NCBI RefSeq assembly: GCF_001640805.2
Contig: NC_066844.1
Coordinates: 16,793,543 to 16,857,542, forward strand
Length of the DNA: 64,000 nt
Origin: Lates calcarifer
Lineage: Eukaryota; Chordata; Actinopteri; Centropomidae
Reading direction: 5' to 3'
Shown here: positions 13,301-25,308 of the stretch, piece after piece
How positions within the stretch are numbered: position 1 is the first letter of the stretch
Layout of the letters: every line of letters begins with the position of its first letter
Notes under the pieces: generated by a model
Told to the model about the DNA's origin: nothing
The model's input: only the letters and a program-made list of their open reading frames with translations
Database searches by the model: none
Position numbers and translations under genes: made by a program

Positions 13301-16300
13301 TTTTTCTCCAATGTCCCCAAACAGTTATATCCACATAGAAAATGTATGGATGACTGTAACTTTATATATAAAAAATAAAAATAATTCTGGGTCATTTTCA
13401 TAAACAATACAAGGCAACAAACTTCCTTTTATATGTGGTAAGTGGGGGATAAAAGCCATAGTGAGACTGATCTGTATCAACATTAATTACTGCTCGTACT
13501 TCATAAGACCTGACGTCTCATTCACTGAGCATTCAGGCAAGATGAGGAGGTGGATGAGAAAAACAACTTGTGCTTGTTCTGAGTGTCACACTGAGTCCAC
13601 TGCAGGAGTTGGTAAGAATACGTTAACTGATCCAAAGTGTCTGTAAAAGCACCCTGTTGGGAAATTGTCAGTACAGATGGAGGTACAAACTCTGCTTGAA
13701 TTTTCCTCTTCAGTGGATTTGGTAAATAATGATTGACCTCATATGTAAATAGTTTTTAAGTGAAAATAGTTATCATGTAGGACAAAGTAAAACATAACAT
13801 TTTTGTTGTTGTTGTCAAGATAGATTATACATGATACGTAAATCAATAAAACCTTAAAGCCCCACCCAAAAAATGTTTTTTAAGTTTAAGTATTTCTCTG
13901 TAACACCAAATATTCATGACTAAATAAACAGCAGTCTAAGTCAATGTTGGGCAGAGAAAACATCTCTTCTGGCATTATTTATGAAAAGTTAAGCTGAGAA
14001 ACTCTCACTCACTAATCTACTTAATCAGGACTCTGTGGGTGCGGTTTGATCAGATTTGATCAACAGTGCTGCAAACATTTAAAAAAAAAAAAAACCTCAA
14101 TACTGTTTTTGATTCAGATGTTGCTAACCTCCAACTGATGTACAGAGATATGTGAAAACAAGTGTAAAATGGAGATAAAAGCATGGACAAAATCACAAAT
14201 ACTGACATTTCTCATGTAAAATAACAATGATCTCAGTCATAGTAAGGGCCCATATAGCAATGTCTGACCCAGTGACAGCCCACACTAACCACTTCAACTC
14301 GGCCCACATATGGCAAAGAATGGCCTATTTTTAAAATGATAGAACTGATAGGAGCAGCGAACAGTTCTTGGTGAATGGAGAAAATGACGTGCGGTGAAAT
14401 ATAATTGCAAATCCATGAAGACAAATCTACACTACCAAACCCTCACGGGGAATCCCTTGAGAAAAGTCACTGTGCCTTTTCCTGTTCTGTGTAATGGCAT
14501 GTGTACAATGTGAATTCCTGTATTTTTTGCACTGAGCTGACGGTCACAGCAAGTGATTTAGAGAGGATGTTGGTGAAAGGAGTAAGAAAGTGCATAAGGT
14601 ATGGAGGGTAATAAAAGGAAGTCAGAACCAAGAGCTTTGACAAAGAAAAAAAGAGAGAAGAAAGGATGTGTAGCACAGCATACAGCAGCATTTTCTCCTG
14701 TGCTCCAAAAGATAGGGAGCATTGTACTTCAAGACAGGCAATGAAAAATGTATGTATTGTATGTCATATGCTGGGATGAAGGTTAATCTTGCCATGTGTT
14801 TGAAAACCAAGCCAGGAAAAGTGGAGGAGCAACAGGGAAACAGTGCAGTACTTCTCCTAGAAGATTTTTTTTTTTTTTTTTTTTTTTTTTCAAAAACTGG
14901 TGGTAAAGCACATTCCATTTAACAAGTCTAAGAAAGCCTAGTTTTACCTGACACCTATACACTTATCTCAAGATGAACAAACTATCATAACATTTTGGAA
15001 ATATCTTACTTAAAGGTCTTTAAATCTTTATTATATATAATGTATATAATGTAGCTTCTGCTGCATAATCAAGAGATAAAAATGATTGATTGTTAAATTT
15101 TATCTATTATTGACTACTTCTGGTCGATGAGCTTCCTTCTGTTTATTACAAATGTTTTTCTCTATGTTCTGATCTAACTTTAATGGAAATGTCTGTAGAT
15201 TAGTTTTTAGTGCTCTTCATTTCTCATCACTGTTGTATAAGTGGGATACTTTGGCTCATGTCTGGATCCTGTAGAATGGTGCCTCCATTTCTCCAATCAC
15301 TTAACCAATTAGTAGGCAGGATCTTTAGGATTACACGTTTTGGTCTAATCTTGTGAACTGCCATAGCAGCAGAGGTTACCACTGTGAAGTGCCCCAGATA
15401 AAAGTGAGCTAGCTTCGTGATATCTGTAAGCCTGGGTGAAACTGGAAGTATTCTGCTTCAACCCACTACAGTGATGTGTGTTATTATTATGAGCACATGT
15501 GGGTCAACTCACCTTCCAAGGACTTTGATGATAAAAGAGACAGACAGTGCTCCGAAAAGGCCTCCGATAGCAAATATGGACACTATGATGGACCAGAGGA
15601 GGGTGGCTGTCTCTGCTCCAAGAGGTTCCCCGTATCTCTCCACCCATGTTTTATTGAAGAAAGCTTTAATGTACTGCAATACAAGAGAGGCACAGGAGAC
15701 GGACACATGTTGTCCGTTTTCCATTAAACTTTAAATGAAAATGTAAAAACGTCTATAAAAACTCAAAATCTCAAACCTGCCATCATGCAATGAAGAATGT
15801 ACATATATATTACATGTACCATACCCAAGTTACGACCCAAACTAATTTGAATTATTTGCTCAGTCATGGGCTAAATATTAAAAATGGAAAGAGGTAATAA
15901 GTTACATGAGGAACTCATGTACTAAGTACAGAAATGGAGCATGATTTACTAATTACATGTCTGTTTTAATGTCTTAATGTATCCAATAAAAGAAAAGCAG
16001 TCATTCAAATCATGTCACAGACTTAATATACTTAACTGCATGTGTTTGCAGTTTCTAAATGAGATCTGGTGACCCCAGAGAGCAAACTGAGCCACTACAT
16101 TAAGAAAGTGAATTGACTGAAGCACATGCAACCACAAGTCAATGAATACAGTGTTTGAAATTACCGGCAAGTGTTTCACAGCACTCAAGCTTTGACTGAA
16201 GTGTCCTTATTGTGGATGAATGTGTCACTTCAAAAGCACACAAAACAAAATGACTTTGTAGGGGTTTTTTTTTTCTTGTTTTTAATCTTGTATTTTGCAT

Positions 16301-19300
16301 TTGAGATTCATGTTGTATTGTCTTTGCTGTCAGCTCACGGTTATAAAATGAAAACCTGGTGATTTATCATACCACCAAAGAGAATTAAAACAGTGTCCTT
16401 ATAAATCTAGTGATAAAAGGCTGATGCAAAGTGGAGAGTGTTTCTTTGACCTGATAGTCCTGAAAGCAGAGCTGGCACTGTTAGCAAAGTCATTTTCATT
16501 GGCTCAGGAGGGGTACAACTGTCCTTGCAAGCAACATGCAGATTACCTGTGAGTGCCAAATTTTTTTAGCTTTAGACTAGAAAGCTGCATTTGATGTGAC
16601 ACTGATGTGACTACCAAAAAGACTATACCTCATTCTTTAATTGTGAAACAACAAAAGAGGGGTCATAGGTTACTCTGGTTTCCACAGAGTTTTCATCACC
16701 TTTCTCGCTGTCCTCACAGTTCAGTCAGCCAACTCAGATAGAGCAGATTAATAATTGCCAAAGATCTTGATCAAACTCAAGTTAAATTAGTAATGTGTTC
16801 ATTACTATATTCCTCTTCTTCCCTTTACCGAAGCAATCACATGGCTACTCCAGACTTCTACCAGCATCAGTTCTTTCTAAACATAATCAATATTAAATCA
16901 GGTGACCCGGACAAATGAGGTTAGACAGGAAATCGGTTTAAACATGCTTATATACAGTGTAGTAACCTGTAATGTAGTAGAAATACTGCACGTCAGAAAT
17001 AACATTTTATTTCCCTATGCAGATCTTATTTTGTATGGAAGACTGAAAATGCTAAAATCAAAACAAGTAAACCAAAGAGATACAGTGGAATACATGAAGC
17101 CTGCTGGCTTTTTATGAATGCTTTTACTGTCTTAATTAAAGAAAAAGACCTTGAATAGACAATTATTTATGTTTTTGTCTTGAATAAATAAATGAATTGT
17201 TGTTTATTGTGATATGACAACCAAGCATCCATCACTTAAAACTAAGGCATGAATGAACCGTATTTATGAACTACAAGTGAGCAGCAGTTCAGTGCTTTAG
17301 CTGCTGTTATCACAGGGATGGAGGACCATGCAACCACTCTTAAGACTGAGAAAATGGCTTTGCCAAAGAGAAGTCTGGCCAGGGAAATCAGATTTCTCTA
17401 ATCACAGACCCTGATTATGGCCAACAGGTTTCTTATTTATATGAAGTTAAAGAAAACAGATCACTGCAGAAAACCGAAAGCAATGAGGAATATAACTTGT
17501 GGCACCTAATGGATAATAATAGTGGATAGTAAGTGTTCGTAGTGCCTGCTTTTATGTTTGCCATTTACGTTTGCCATCTAATTACATATTTAATGTCTGA
17601 GATCTTAAAAGCTATAAGTTTTAATTTAATTTTAATTTTAATTAATTTAATTTAATTTAATGGGCATGCTTTTTTAACAGTTCTTTAAATATTCCTTTAC
17701 CCACTGCAGCTGCCCAACATTTTAAGACTGGTTCACTCTGGAAGGTAAACCTGCTGTATGTGGGGGAAACTGAATGTTGATTTACAGAGTTTAATGCTGT
17801 GTATTTGTTGTGGTATTGTGTGGATTGTCATTAAAAGGGCTGATTAAGCCTTTTGGTTAATGGAGCTTGGATGCTTTTGTCTGGTGCTCCATGGGTAACA
17901 TGGATAGTTATGTTATTTTCACTGTAATAAATGCTGGCAATTTGTAATTTCTGCTGCAGTTGGACAAACATAAAAGAGGGAAGTGGCTTGTTGCCTTATC
18001 TTATGTGAATTTTGTCAAAACAGCAGGAGCAGAGGTGGACCCCTACTGCGGTGGAGAGGAGTCAATGCTGGCTTAATGATCAGCTTTTGTGCTCAGTGAG
18101 CAGAGGCTATGAACAAAGATAAAACAACAATGCAACAGCTTGACTATACACGAACTGGAGAATTAGCTGCATCGGCAGAAGCACAGTAGCTTCTGCTGAA
18201 GTAAAGAGCAATAACTCACAATTCCCTGGCTGTAAAATTAGTGTATTCATGAATTTTGTGCAAACGAGACATTGAGAGGAGAAAAAGTTTAAGCTTGATC
18301 ATTTAAAGGATGCAGTACATGATGAACATTTTTGACAGTTGTGCTGCAGGAGAGTGTTGATGACATATTTGAGCTTGCTTATTCCCATGCATTCTTAGCA
18401 CCTAGATCAAACTGGTAAAACTGATGATGTTGGTGAATTGGTGAAACTGCAGGATCGGTTTTGTGATGGTACTACAGATCAAGTTTTGAGGGGTTAGACA
18501 GAGAGGAATGGATGGTGCACTTTAAGTCATCCCTTTAAGCACAGATAATACCAAGCTGGTTTAGTGTCTAGTAAAGCGTAATGTGAAGATATACTGTAGA
18601 GTCACAATCATCTAAATAAACAGAACTAACATCCTTACTAACAATTCAACAGACTCAGAATTAATTATTCAGGCACTGGGTAGTTTGAACAATTACAGCT
18701 TCATGGAGCTGTAACTACCCATACTGTAAATAGGCTACCCAGGTTACCCAGAAATTTATGGGACATGTGGGAGGTCATTCAGAAACAGTGTTTACACACA
18801 GTAATCCCCTAAACCATCCAGGCACTGCTACGCCAGGTGCTACAGAAATGTTTTTATTTTTGCCAAATTGAGAGCTGAACATGCAGGCCCTTCTCAGAAA
18901 TAATAAAAAGCGAGGAAAGCAGGGCCAAAAGAAAAGGGACGCTCCCAGTGAGGGCGCTGGTGAGTTGGATTGTCAGCATGGACATATTAGCATTAAGGGT
19001 GCTGGTGATGCATTAGGTCTTGGATGATTCTGACCAGGGGCAGAATTCTAATAGACGGCATCTTTTATGAATCTGTATTTTTCTGTCATTCACCTACTGC
19101 TGGTGATGGGTTGAGGACAAATAGCAGATAATTGGCATCACAGTTTCAAGAAAATGTGTACTCTTCCACACAGTAAATAATGTATGATGCAGCATTAGAG
19201 CAAATCAGCGCTGATCCTGTAAATCACACACCACCATCACCAGTTATATTCACAGGTCAGAAATGCTGGGTTTCCTGTCTTTACTTTTCATTCTCCCCTT

Positions 19301-22300
19301 GCTTACTGTCTTCACCTCACCAATCATGGCCTGCATTGTGGTGTCTAGTTTGTTCACTTCATACACACACAAGACCTGATTAAAAGAGGACCCCCACTGT
19401 TCTGTGACCGCAGAGTTCTCTCACAGTTCCGGTGAAGGAAGAGTACAGTTAGAAAAAGGCGATGTTGTTCATTTCTGTGCCAAAAGCAACTCTTAGCAAC
19501 ATTTGACTCATTTGCGGTGACCCAAGTTGAACTACTGTTTGCCTGAGTTACTATAGTATGGACACTATTTTTTTCACTCTACTGTGGAATCTTTAAGGGT
19601 ACTATATAGTCCAAACATTTACACCGTCAGAATTAAGACACTCAAGCAAGCAAACAAAATGGCAGACAATAAATACAGTGCACTAATATGTAGGGACTGA
19701 TTTCAGTCACAGCCAAACACTTAATAAACAATAACTAAAGGTACGATCACATTACACTTCCCATTCACTTCTTCTGAAGCCCATATGACAAACAAATTCA
19801 GTGAACAAGGCTCAGTTTTTTTCAGTGAAAGCTGAAATCTGTCTTCTGCATTTCCAATATCATTCCCTGTACTTGTATTGGCTACAGCAGAGCTGAGAGT
19901 TATAATGTCTGAATGCTAATTAAAGACCTGTGGGGCATCTAATTACCTCTAAACAAACAGAGGGCCAGATTGAAAAGTGCGACCTCTGAAAATGCTGCTT
20001 CTCATCCAAAGGTGGCACCACTCAACTGGACCAGTGCATGAAAGCTATTAAAAATTGTGGTTTCTGTTTCACCAGTCAGACATGATTTGCAGAATGAAAA
20101 TGTATCATCCAGTCCAAGCAATACTAAACACACATAACAGTCTTTCTGTTGATGTCTCTCTCCTCTTTTATCTGACACAAGGCCTTTTTCTAACAGTGCC
20201 AAATGAACATATATTCAATTAAATTTATCTCCATCAGAGACCAAAGATAGGGTCACAGTAAAATGACAATGAGGCAAACCCCAGCAGCTACAGTATTTGC
20301 ACAAAAAACCCCTTTGTAAATCATTATGATGCAACTTTTGGAATCAAAGTTTCCCTCTGCATTTGGGATGAAAGTGTTATTGAACATTTTGAACATTATT
20401 TTTTTTTTTAGCTATATCCAGTTACAGAATATGAACTGGTCTGTCTGTCTGGTTTTTCTATTTCTATTGTTAGAACTGAAGTAGGCAAAAATTGTGCAAG
20501 ATTTCTTTGCCCAAAAACACTGTGTCCGGTAATTAAATACCAGATTTCTCTATGGGAATGAATAAGCTCTATAATAGAGTTTAGCATAACTATGACACAA
20601 ATTCTGATTGAACGTGCAATTGGAATACAGGAGACATTAGAGTCTCATCATTGAGCATAACTATTAAAACCTGGTTCTGAGGCACTGTGTAAATGAATGT
20701 TTATTGATTTCAAGTTGTGCTAACAGATAGGCAAAGCTTGATAAATCAATAGCAGTTGCTCACAAGATGGCTTACAAGAAAGCCTAACAGTGTGACTTAC
20801 CAGAGCAGGAGCGTTGACCACAGATAGGTTATAGCCGTAAAGGAAAGATGACCCCAGGGCACCGAAGAAGGCGGCGCTCAACAGACAGGCTGTGACTGGT
20901 TGCTGTTGAGAAAGCACATAACACACAGTTTCAATCTAGTCATACAAACACAGACATGTTAGAGGCCTTGTCAGTGGTGGCTGCATTGCTATTGATCGAT
21001 GTCAAGGTCAGACCAAAACCAGGGGGATTCAGCAGCGGACGTTACATATAGGTCCAGGTATCTAGGCCAGGAAAGTCGGTTATTGCCCTCACTTTGCCCT
21101 TGAGTGTGTCACTGCTTAAATAACAAATACTAACAGCACAGTGACAAGTTTCTGGTGGTGTTGCATGAACCGTATACTAATTCTTACACTACTTAAGAGA
21201 CTAAATGATTATTCATAAACTGGATGAAACTGCAAAGACTGAGATCTATTACTAGATTAAAAGGATGCTGTGAATAATAAGACTTAAAGCATAAAAACCC
21301 ACTAGCACTTAATAAAATCTCATAATACAAATGAGCAAGACCAAACAAAGAACATAATGAAGATTTTGCCACTCAGAGAGCCTGACCACTTACGGGATGA
21401 AATCGTCAAATTTGTCCTACAAGTGGCAAAAGAGAAAAGGCCACGGCATGATGAAATTCAAGCCATTTATCCCCTTTGGGAGAATGAACATGCTTAAATT
21501 TCATGGCACTATGCCTAGATTACAAGATATCCTGTGTGAAAAGTTGACATTTAGGCCAGAAGATGGTGCAGAGTGTTAATAGAAAGGGTTCATACTCTGG
21601 GGACTGTGAATGTGTTACGATTTCTATGGCAATACCTCTGTTCAATTTCTATGTGTCTTGAATCCAGGTTGAGATTTTGGCCTGATATGACAAAGTAAAA
21701 GTTGAGAGGTAACCAGAGACTCTGGAAATCCCCTGGGGCCTATGAATATACATAGTGTTCACATTGGGGGATTTTACAGATTTTTACAATTATGTTACAT
21801 GAAGTCAGTCACAAATCTAGATTTGTTTTCCCAAAATAGAATGTTGACCATTCTAGCAGCATGCCTCTTGGGTTGGCAATGTCAATCCCGACAAAACAAG
21901 TTCAACAACCATTGCATTGCCATTAAAGAGACGTAGAGGTATCCATGATCTCCAGAGGATGAATCCCTCTGACCCTTCAGATCCCCCTCACCTTTAATGG
22001 TGAGTCTGACTTTACATTATTTGACTATAATCATGAGAAATCATCTCCCTCAAAAAAGATTTGGGCCTAGTTCAGAGACAATGGACACACTCCTGTATGT
22101 GTCTCATACAAGAACAAAGACCTTTTGTATTCATGGCATCAACCTATACCTTACAACGACAGGCCACAGGCCAAAGCAATAATCTGTACCGAAGGCATGG
22201 CTACATGATCCAGCACATGGGAATAAGACACAGCAGAGGTGATTAGAGGAAGGGTTAGTGGTGGTGATATGGGAGAAAGGATGGTGCACTGGGGCTGGGA

Positions 22301-25300
22301 GATCTATAGGAGAAGATGAAGGCAGTGTTAAGGATTAGAGCTCAGAATGTTATCTAATGTAGTGAAGAACAGCGAAAGAGAAGGTACAGTTCAAAGTGTC
22401 CCCTTCTCCGCTTGTTAAAATTTGTGCTTATTTTATGGTGCAGCTATCTGCAGTGATTAAATTTCTGTGTCTAAGGGTTGAGCATATGGCTTATCCATAA
22501 TAACCTATAAAATTTGAATTGATTTTCTCATTCTTAAAAATTAGGGGTCAAAGTAAAAGGAGCTACATTCGAGTGGGAGGACTGAGTTCAGAAGGTGGTG
22601 GTAACAAAGCCACACAAAACAAATAAATTGCTGGGCAGAGCTGAATGTGGAGCTGGGAAAACATGGCTAAAAGCATGGTAAGCTGTTTTATCTAGGTGTA
22701 CGTGTTTATTTTTCAAAGTATGTAAAGTTGAAAGCACCACACTAAAAGTAAGTGCCTAGAAAATAGTACTAGGTAGGACATGTGTTAATTCTACCTATAT
22801 ATCTTTCATGATAATAGCTTACTGATAATAATACGCTTGCAGCAGGCAATTGTAATATGTGTCCCAGTAGAGCTCTGCTCCTGTAAAGTCCTTCCTTTTC
22901 CATTTGCATATGTTACCACATAAACAGGCGTATGCAACAACGTCTCCTTCGCCACACTTGTTTTGCATGACAATTGACTCCCAAGAGTCCACTTGAAGCC
23001 CGTTCTCTCAGTTTCTGGAAATAGGCATGATCGTGTTGTTAGGATTAGTCTGCAGGACCCAGCCCTTTATGGAATAATGTAGGAGGCATTTGGTTGGTGT
23101 TTGCCAGTTGATAAAATGACAGCCAACGTCAATGACAGCCAAGGTACCATTCCTGCTAGTAATCCATAAAACAACTAGAGAGGCTGCACATAATAGAATA
23201 ATAATCAGCCAGTCAGTTATCTTTATATTAGACACACACAACTCCTTTTAATTATTCATGCACTCAAGTTATTTTGCCCCAATCCTCTTTATTTTTAGAC
23301 TTTCCTAACGTTGCTTTTTATACACAAATTATTTCACGTGTGTAGTTCAGCTTTATAATTTGAGTGCACACTTTCAAACTGGTTCAGAAACTCAACAACG
23401 TAAGCTTAGGCAGTTCACTGTGCACATGGAAACTGGACTTCCTGAGACCAAGGAAATAATAATGGCCTTCAGAAAATCTAAGTGCATCAAGCACTCTGCC
23501 CTCTGTGTACAAGGCGAGGAGGTAGAGAGGGTAGAGAGCTTCAAATTCCTCGGTGTGCACATCTCAGCTGACCTCACCTGGACCACACACATCTCACATC
23601 AGGTGGGGAAGGCCCAGCAGAGGCTTTACTTCCTCAAGAAGTTAAAGCAAGCTCACTTCCCTCATCACCTGCTGACCAGGTTAGGGGATTATTATACCAG
23701 TCAAGAGGTTAAAGCGGGGGGGGGGGGAGTCACTTCCTTGAGTGCAAAACGTGTGAAGAGTACATTCTTTGTTTCAGCATGTTCAACAAGCAAGCGGTGC
23801 CAAATGGTTATGACACGTTGTTCATGTGGCCCCTGGTTAATGAATATACATGCCTGGTAAAACAGGTTTTCAATACTTGTAATACAGTATGTTATATTTT
23901 TTTTACTTTATCTCCCATCACTTGATAAAATATATTTTAAACAAATGTGTTTACTATACATATCATATATATTCTCCTGGCTATTTATGTTTTGTTGGTC
24001 CTAGATCATGTTTAACTATTCATTTTTGTAACAATAAATCTCTTTTTTTGTGTTTATATGATTACTAGAGGGTAAATACCTGTTGCACACAGTGATTAAC
24101 TGCCAGATGATTTTAGACAATCACTTTCATTATTACGTAACCAAGACTGAAAAAAAGGAAAGTTTGTGTAGGGAAAATGTAAACTAGATAAATTATTAAA
24201 CACCAGCTAGAATGACAGTCATAAAAATAGCCAATATAAGATAAAAGGAAGAATACAACAAAGTTATGTTTTATTTATTTTTTAACCACTTAGAGATAAA
24301 AAGAAAAATGCTTTTGCAGCAATTGAGAAGTAAATTATTTAGCTTGTTGCATTATTTAGTCATGTATCCAATTATATTTTTCACTCATCGGATAGCTCAT
24401 TCGTGACTTTTTCCACTTCTGAGCCACATTTAGAGACAGGAAATGTGTCCCCCCTCAAACCTCACAAACATTTCACACATGACAGATGTTAATGCATCTA
24501 CTTATGCACTTTATTCATCACACTGCTACTTATGTAGGCAGGTATGAATATAAGTACACAGGCATGACCTATTTGAGAAATGCTTAGATTTAAATGGAAA
24601 TGCTAATGAACTTCAGTCAGTTTAGGACCTTTCTGAAACCTGATTAGAAACCAACTGACTGTGTTATCTTTGAGGATTGATTTATTAATTAATAACACGA
24701 CTGGGCAGCTAGACCAAAGCTTTGACACTGATGTTTGCATAGCCAAAAGTGGTGGGAGGAATGGGATCAAATGAGTGACAGTCAGTTCACCTTTTATTAA
24801 AAGTTGTCATTTCTAGCTGTCTTTTCTTATTACTTTAATCTAATGTTGATGTGATTTTAGTGCAGATTCAGGCAGTTGAGAGGACCTTTGTGTGTCAGCA
24901 GCAGGTCAAAGCCTCAAAAACCAGCAGCAGGGTTTTGGAAAACAAACCAGACATTTGTGCTATGTGTAAATTACAAAGGTCATATTCACTACACATTCAC
25001 TAAGGTACATATGCTCTAAGGCACACTGTCGTCACCTGTTCGGGTTAATCTGTGACATAAGAGGCAAATAACAATAACATGTCTGATAGTTGTGACCCAC
25101 ATAGTGCTCTCGGAGCAGAACTGTCAGTCTGTCAAACCAGTCAAATTTTCATACATCACAAAAGATATCCTGACTTGGCTGGAAAGATAGAAAGATATAC
25201 ACTTGGCTGTAGTGTTGTCAGCGACTTAATCACACTAACCTTTGCAGAATCCTTTCCGGAGTTGCTCATCTTGTGATCAGTTGGGGCGTCTTTCTGTGGT

Positions 25301-25308
25301 TTGTCCAT
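10195..25308 (-). CDS. slc2a9: Solute carrier family 2 member 9 (GLUT9-like urate/hexose transporter), 5' half only
   Basis: Plasma-membrane facilitative transporter of the class II GLUT group; the human orthologue carries urate and some hexoses. Five coding exons on the minus strand (25308-25240, 20902-20801, 15673-15513, 11750-11626, 10340-10195) join in phase 0,0,2,1,0 with GT-AG introns and give 201 residues. Visible features: a short polar N-terminus (1-23); membrane segment 1 with [16 protein letters not shown] (about 40-55), nearly identical to human GLUT9; an outer loop with N-glycosylation sequon NKT at residue 64; [16 protein letters not shown]; the GR-K loop motif after membrane segment 2, split between exons 3 and 4; [12 protein letters not shown]; and [11 protein letters not shown] followed by [16 protein letters not shown]. 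The remaining exons (membrane segments 6-12) are off the left edge. wdr1 follows in the same orientation, as in human, which favours slc2a9 over other class II paralogues. The start is the ATG at 25308; a non-coding 5' exon is likely. Confidence 0.93.
10341..11625 (-). other. slc2a9: slc2a9 intron 4
   Basis: Intron of 1,285 bp bounded by GTAAGA and GATAG. It contains an 18-bp perfect palindrome at 10713-10730 and two exact p53-type half-sites (10717-10726 and 10742-10751). Confidence 0.85.
10713..10751. promoter_or_regulatory. Candidate p53-family response element (two half-sites)
   Basis: AGGCATGCCT (10717-10726) and AGACTTGCCC (10742-10751) both fit RRRCWWGYYY at every position. The first is the centre of a perfect 18-bp palindrome. 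The 15-bp spacer slightly exceeds the usual 0-13. SLC2A9 is reported as a p53 target in human cells, which makes the placement of interest; the function here is inference. Confidence 0.35.
11626..11750 (-). CDS. slc2a9: slc2a9 coding exon 4 (membrane segments 3-4)
   Basis: 125 bp, acceptor TTAACTGTAG, donor GTAAGA. Encodes [18 protein letters not shown] and [15 protein letters not shown], aligned with human KHTLLANN and FEMLIVGRF. Ends with the first base of the Gly codon completed in exon 5. Confidence 0.93.
11751..15512 (-). other. slc2a9: slc2a9 intron 3
   Basis: Intron of 3,762 bp. Apart from a 26-nt T-run at 14865-14890 and a short A-run near 14080 I see only AT-rich unique sequence and chance reading frames. 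Confidence 0.8.
14865..14890. repeat. T-run (26 nt)
   Basis: Uninterrupted T tract, equal to a poly(A) on the minus strand. It could be the tail of a decayed retroposon, but no body is recognisable beside it. Confidence 0.8.
15513..15673 (-). CDS. slc2a9: slc2a9 coding exon 3 (outer loop, membrane segment 2)
   Basis: 161 bp, acceptor TTGTATTGCAG, donor GTGAGT. Begins [10 protein letters not shown] (sequon NKT) and ends in LGR, with the Arg codon split AG|A into exon 4. [15 protein letters not shown] is the membrane-segment-2 signature. Confidence 0.94.
15674..20800 (-). other. slc2a9: slc2a9 intron 2
   Basis: Intron of 5,127 bp, mostly unremarkable. Holds a TTTAA-type simple repeat at about 17619-17660 and a bulged inverted repeat at 18678-18720. 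Confidence 0.8.
17619..17660. repeat. TTTAA-type AT-rich simple repeat
   Basis: Imperfect tandem array of TTTAA and TTTTAA units, pure A/T, about 42 bp. Confidence 0.75.
20801..20902 (-). CDS. slc2a9: slc2a9 coding exon 2 (membrane segment 1)
   Basis: Thirty-four codons, phase 0 at both ends, acceptor TTCTCAACAG and donor GTAAGT. Encodes [19 protein letters not shown], which matches human GLUT9 almost residue for residue. Confidence 0.94.
21360..22020. repeat. Decayed teleost interspersed repeat (family unnamed)
   Basis: Phrases such as CTCTGGGGACTGTGAATG, TTTCATGGCA and CCAGAGGATGAATCCCTCTG resemble, from memory, a repeat that recurs throughout fish genomes with these phrases in similar order. 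Copies look fragmented and diverged. The boundaries are approximate and the family is not identified. Confidence 0.35.
23390..23690 (+). mobile_element. Non-LTR retrotransposon reverse transcriptase fragment
   Basis: The plus-strand translation shows [12 protein letters not shown], then [39 protein letters not shown] and KKLKQAHFP. This is the thumb/post-thumb part of a reverse transcriptase of the kind common in fish CR1/L2/Rex1-type LINEs. Only this segment is present; the catalytic YADD region upstream and any endonuclease are missing. After about 23690 similarity stops and a G-run follows. A dead 5'-truncated or fragmented copy; the exact clade is not resolved. Confidence 0.8.
25240..25308 (-). 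CDS. slc2a9: slc2a9 coding exon 1
   Basis: Twenty-three codons from ATG, beginning MDKPQKD and ending DSAK, followed by donor GTTAGT. It encodes a hydrophilic cytosolic N-terminus poorly conserved with mammals, so the start rests on the good join to exon 2 and on the absence of another suitable in-frame ATG. The sequence just upstream contains a possible acceptor (TTTAAG before GTCGCTCAG), hinting at a non-coding exon further upstream. Confidence 0.8.

Larger units (their letters stand above)
20903..25239 (-). other. slc2a9: slc2a9 intron 1
   Basis: Intron of 4,337 bp. Contains a decayed interspersed repeat region (about 21360-22020), a reverse-transcriptase fragment (about 23390-23690) and a G-run near 23716-23727. 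No exon-like sequence of the host gene seen. Confidence 0.8.

Noticed and set aside
23360..23860. 166-codon plus-strand frame as a host gene
   Set aside because: Its central part is a reverse-transcriptase fragment and the ends run into a G-run and unrelated sequence; it is a LINE relic.
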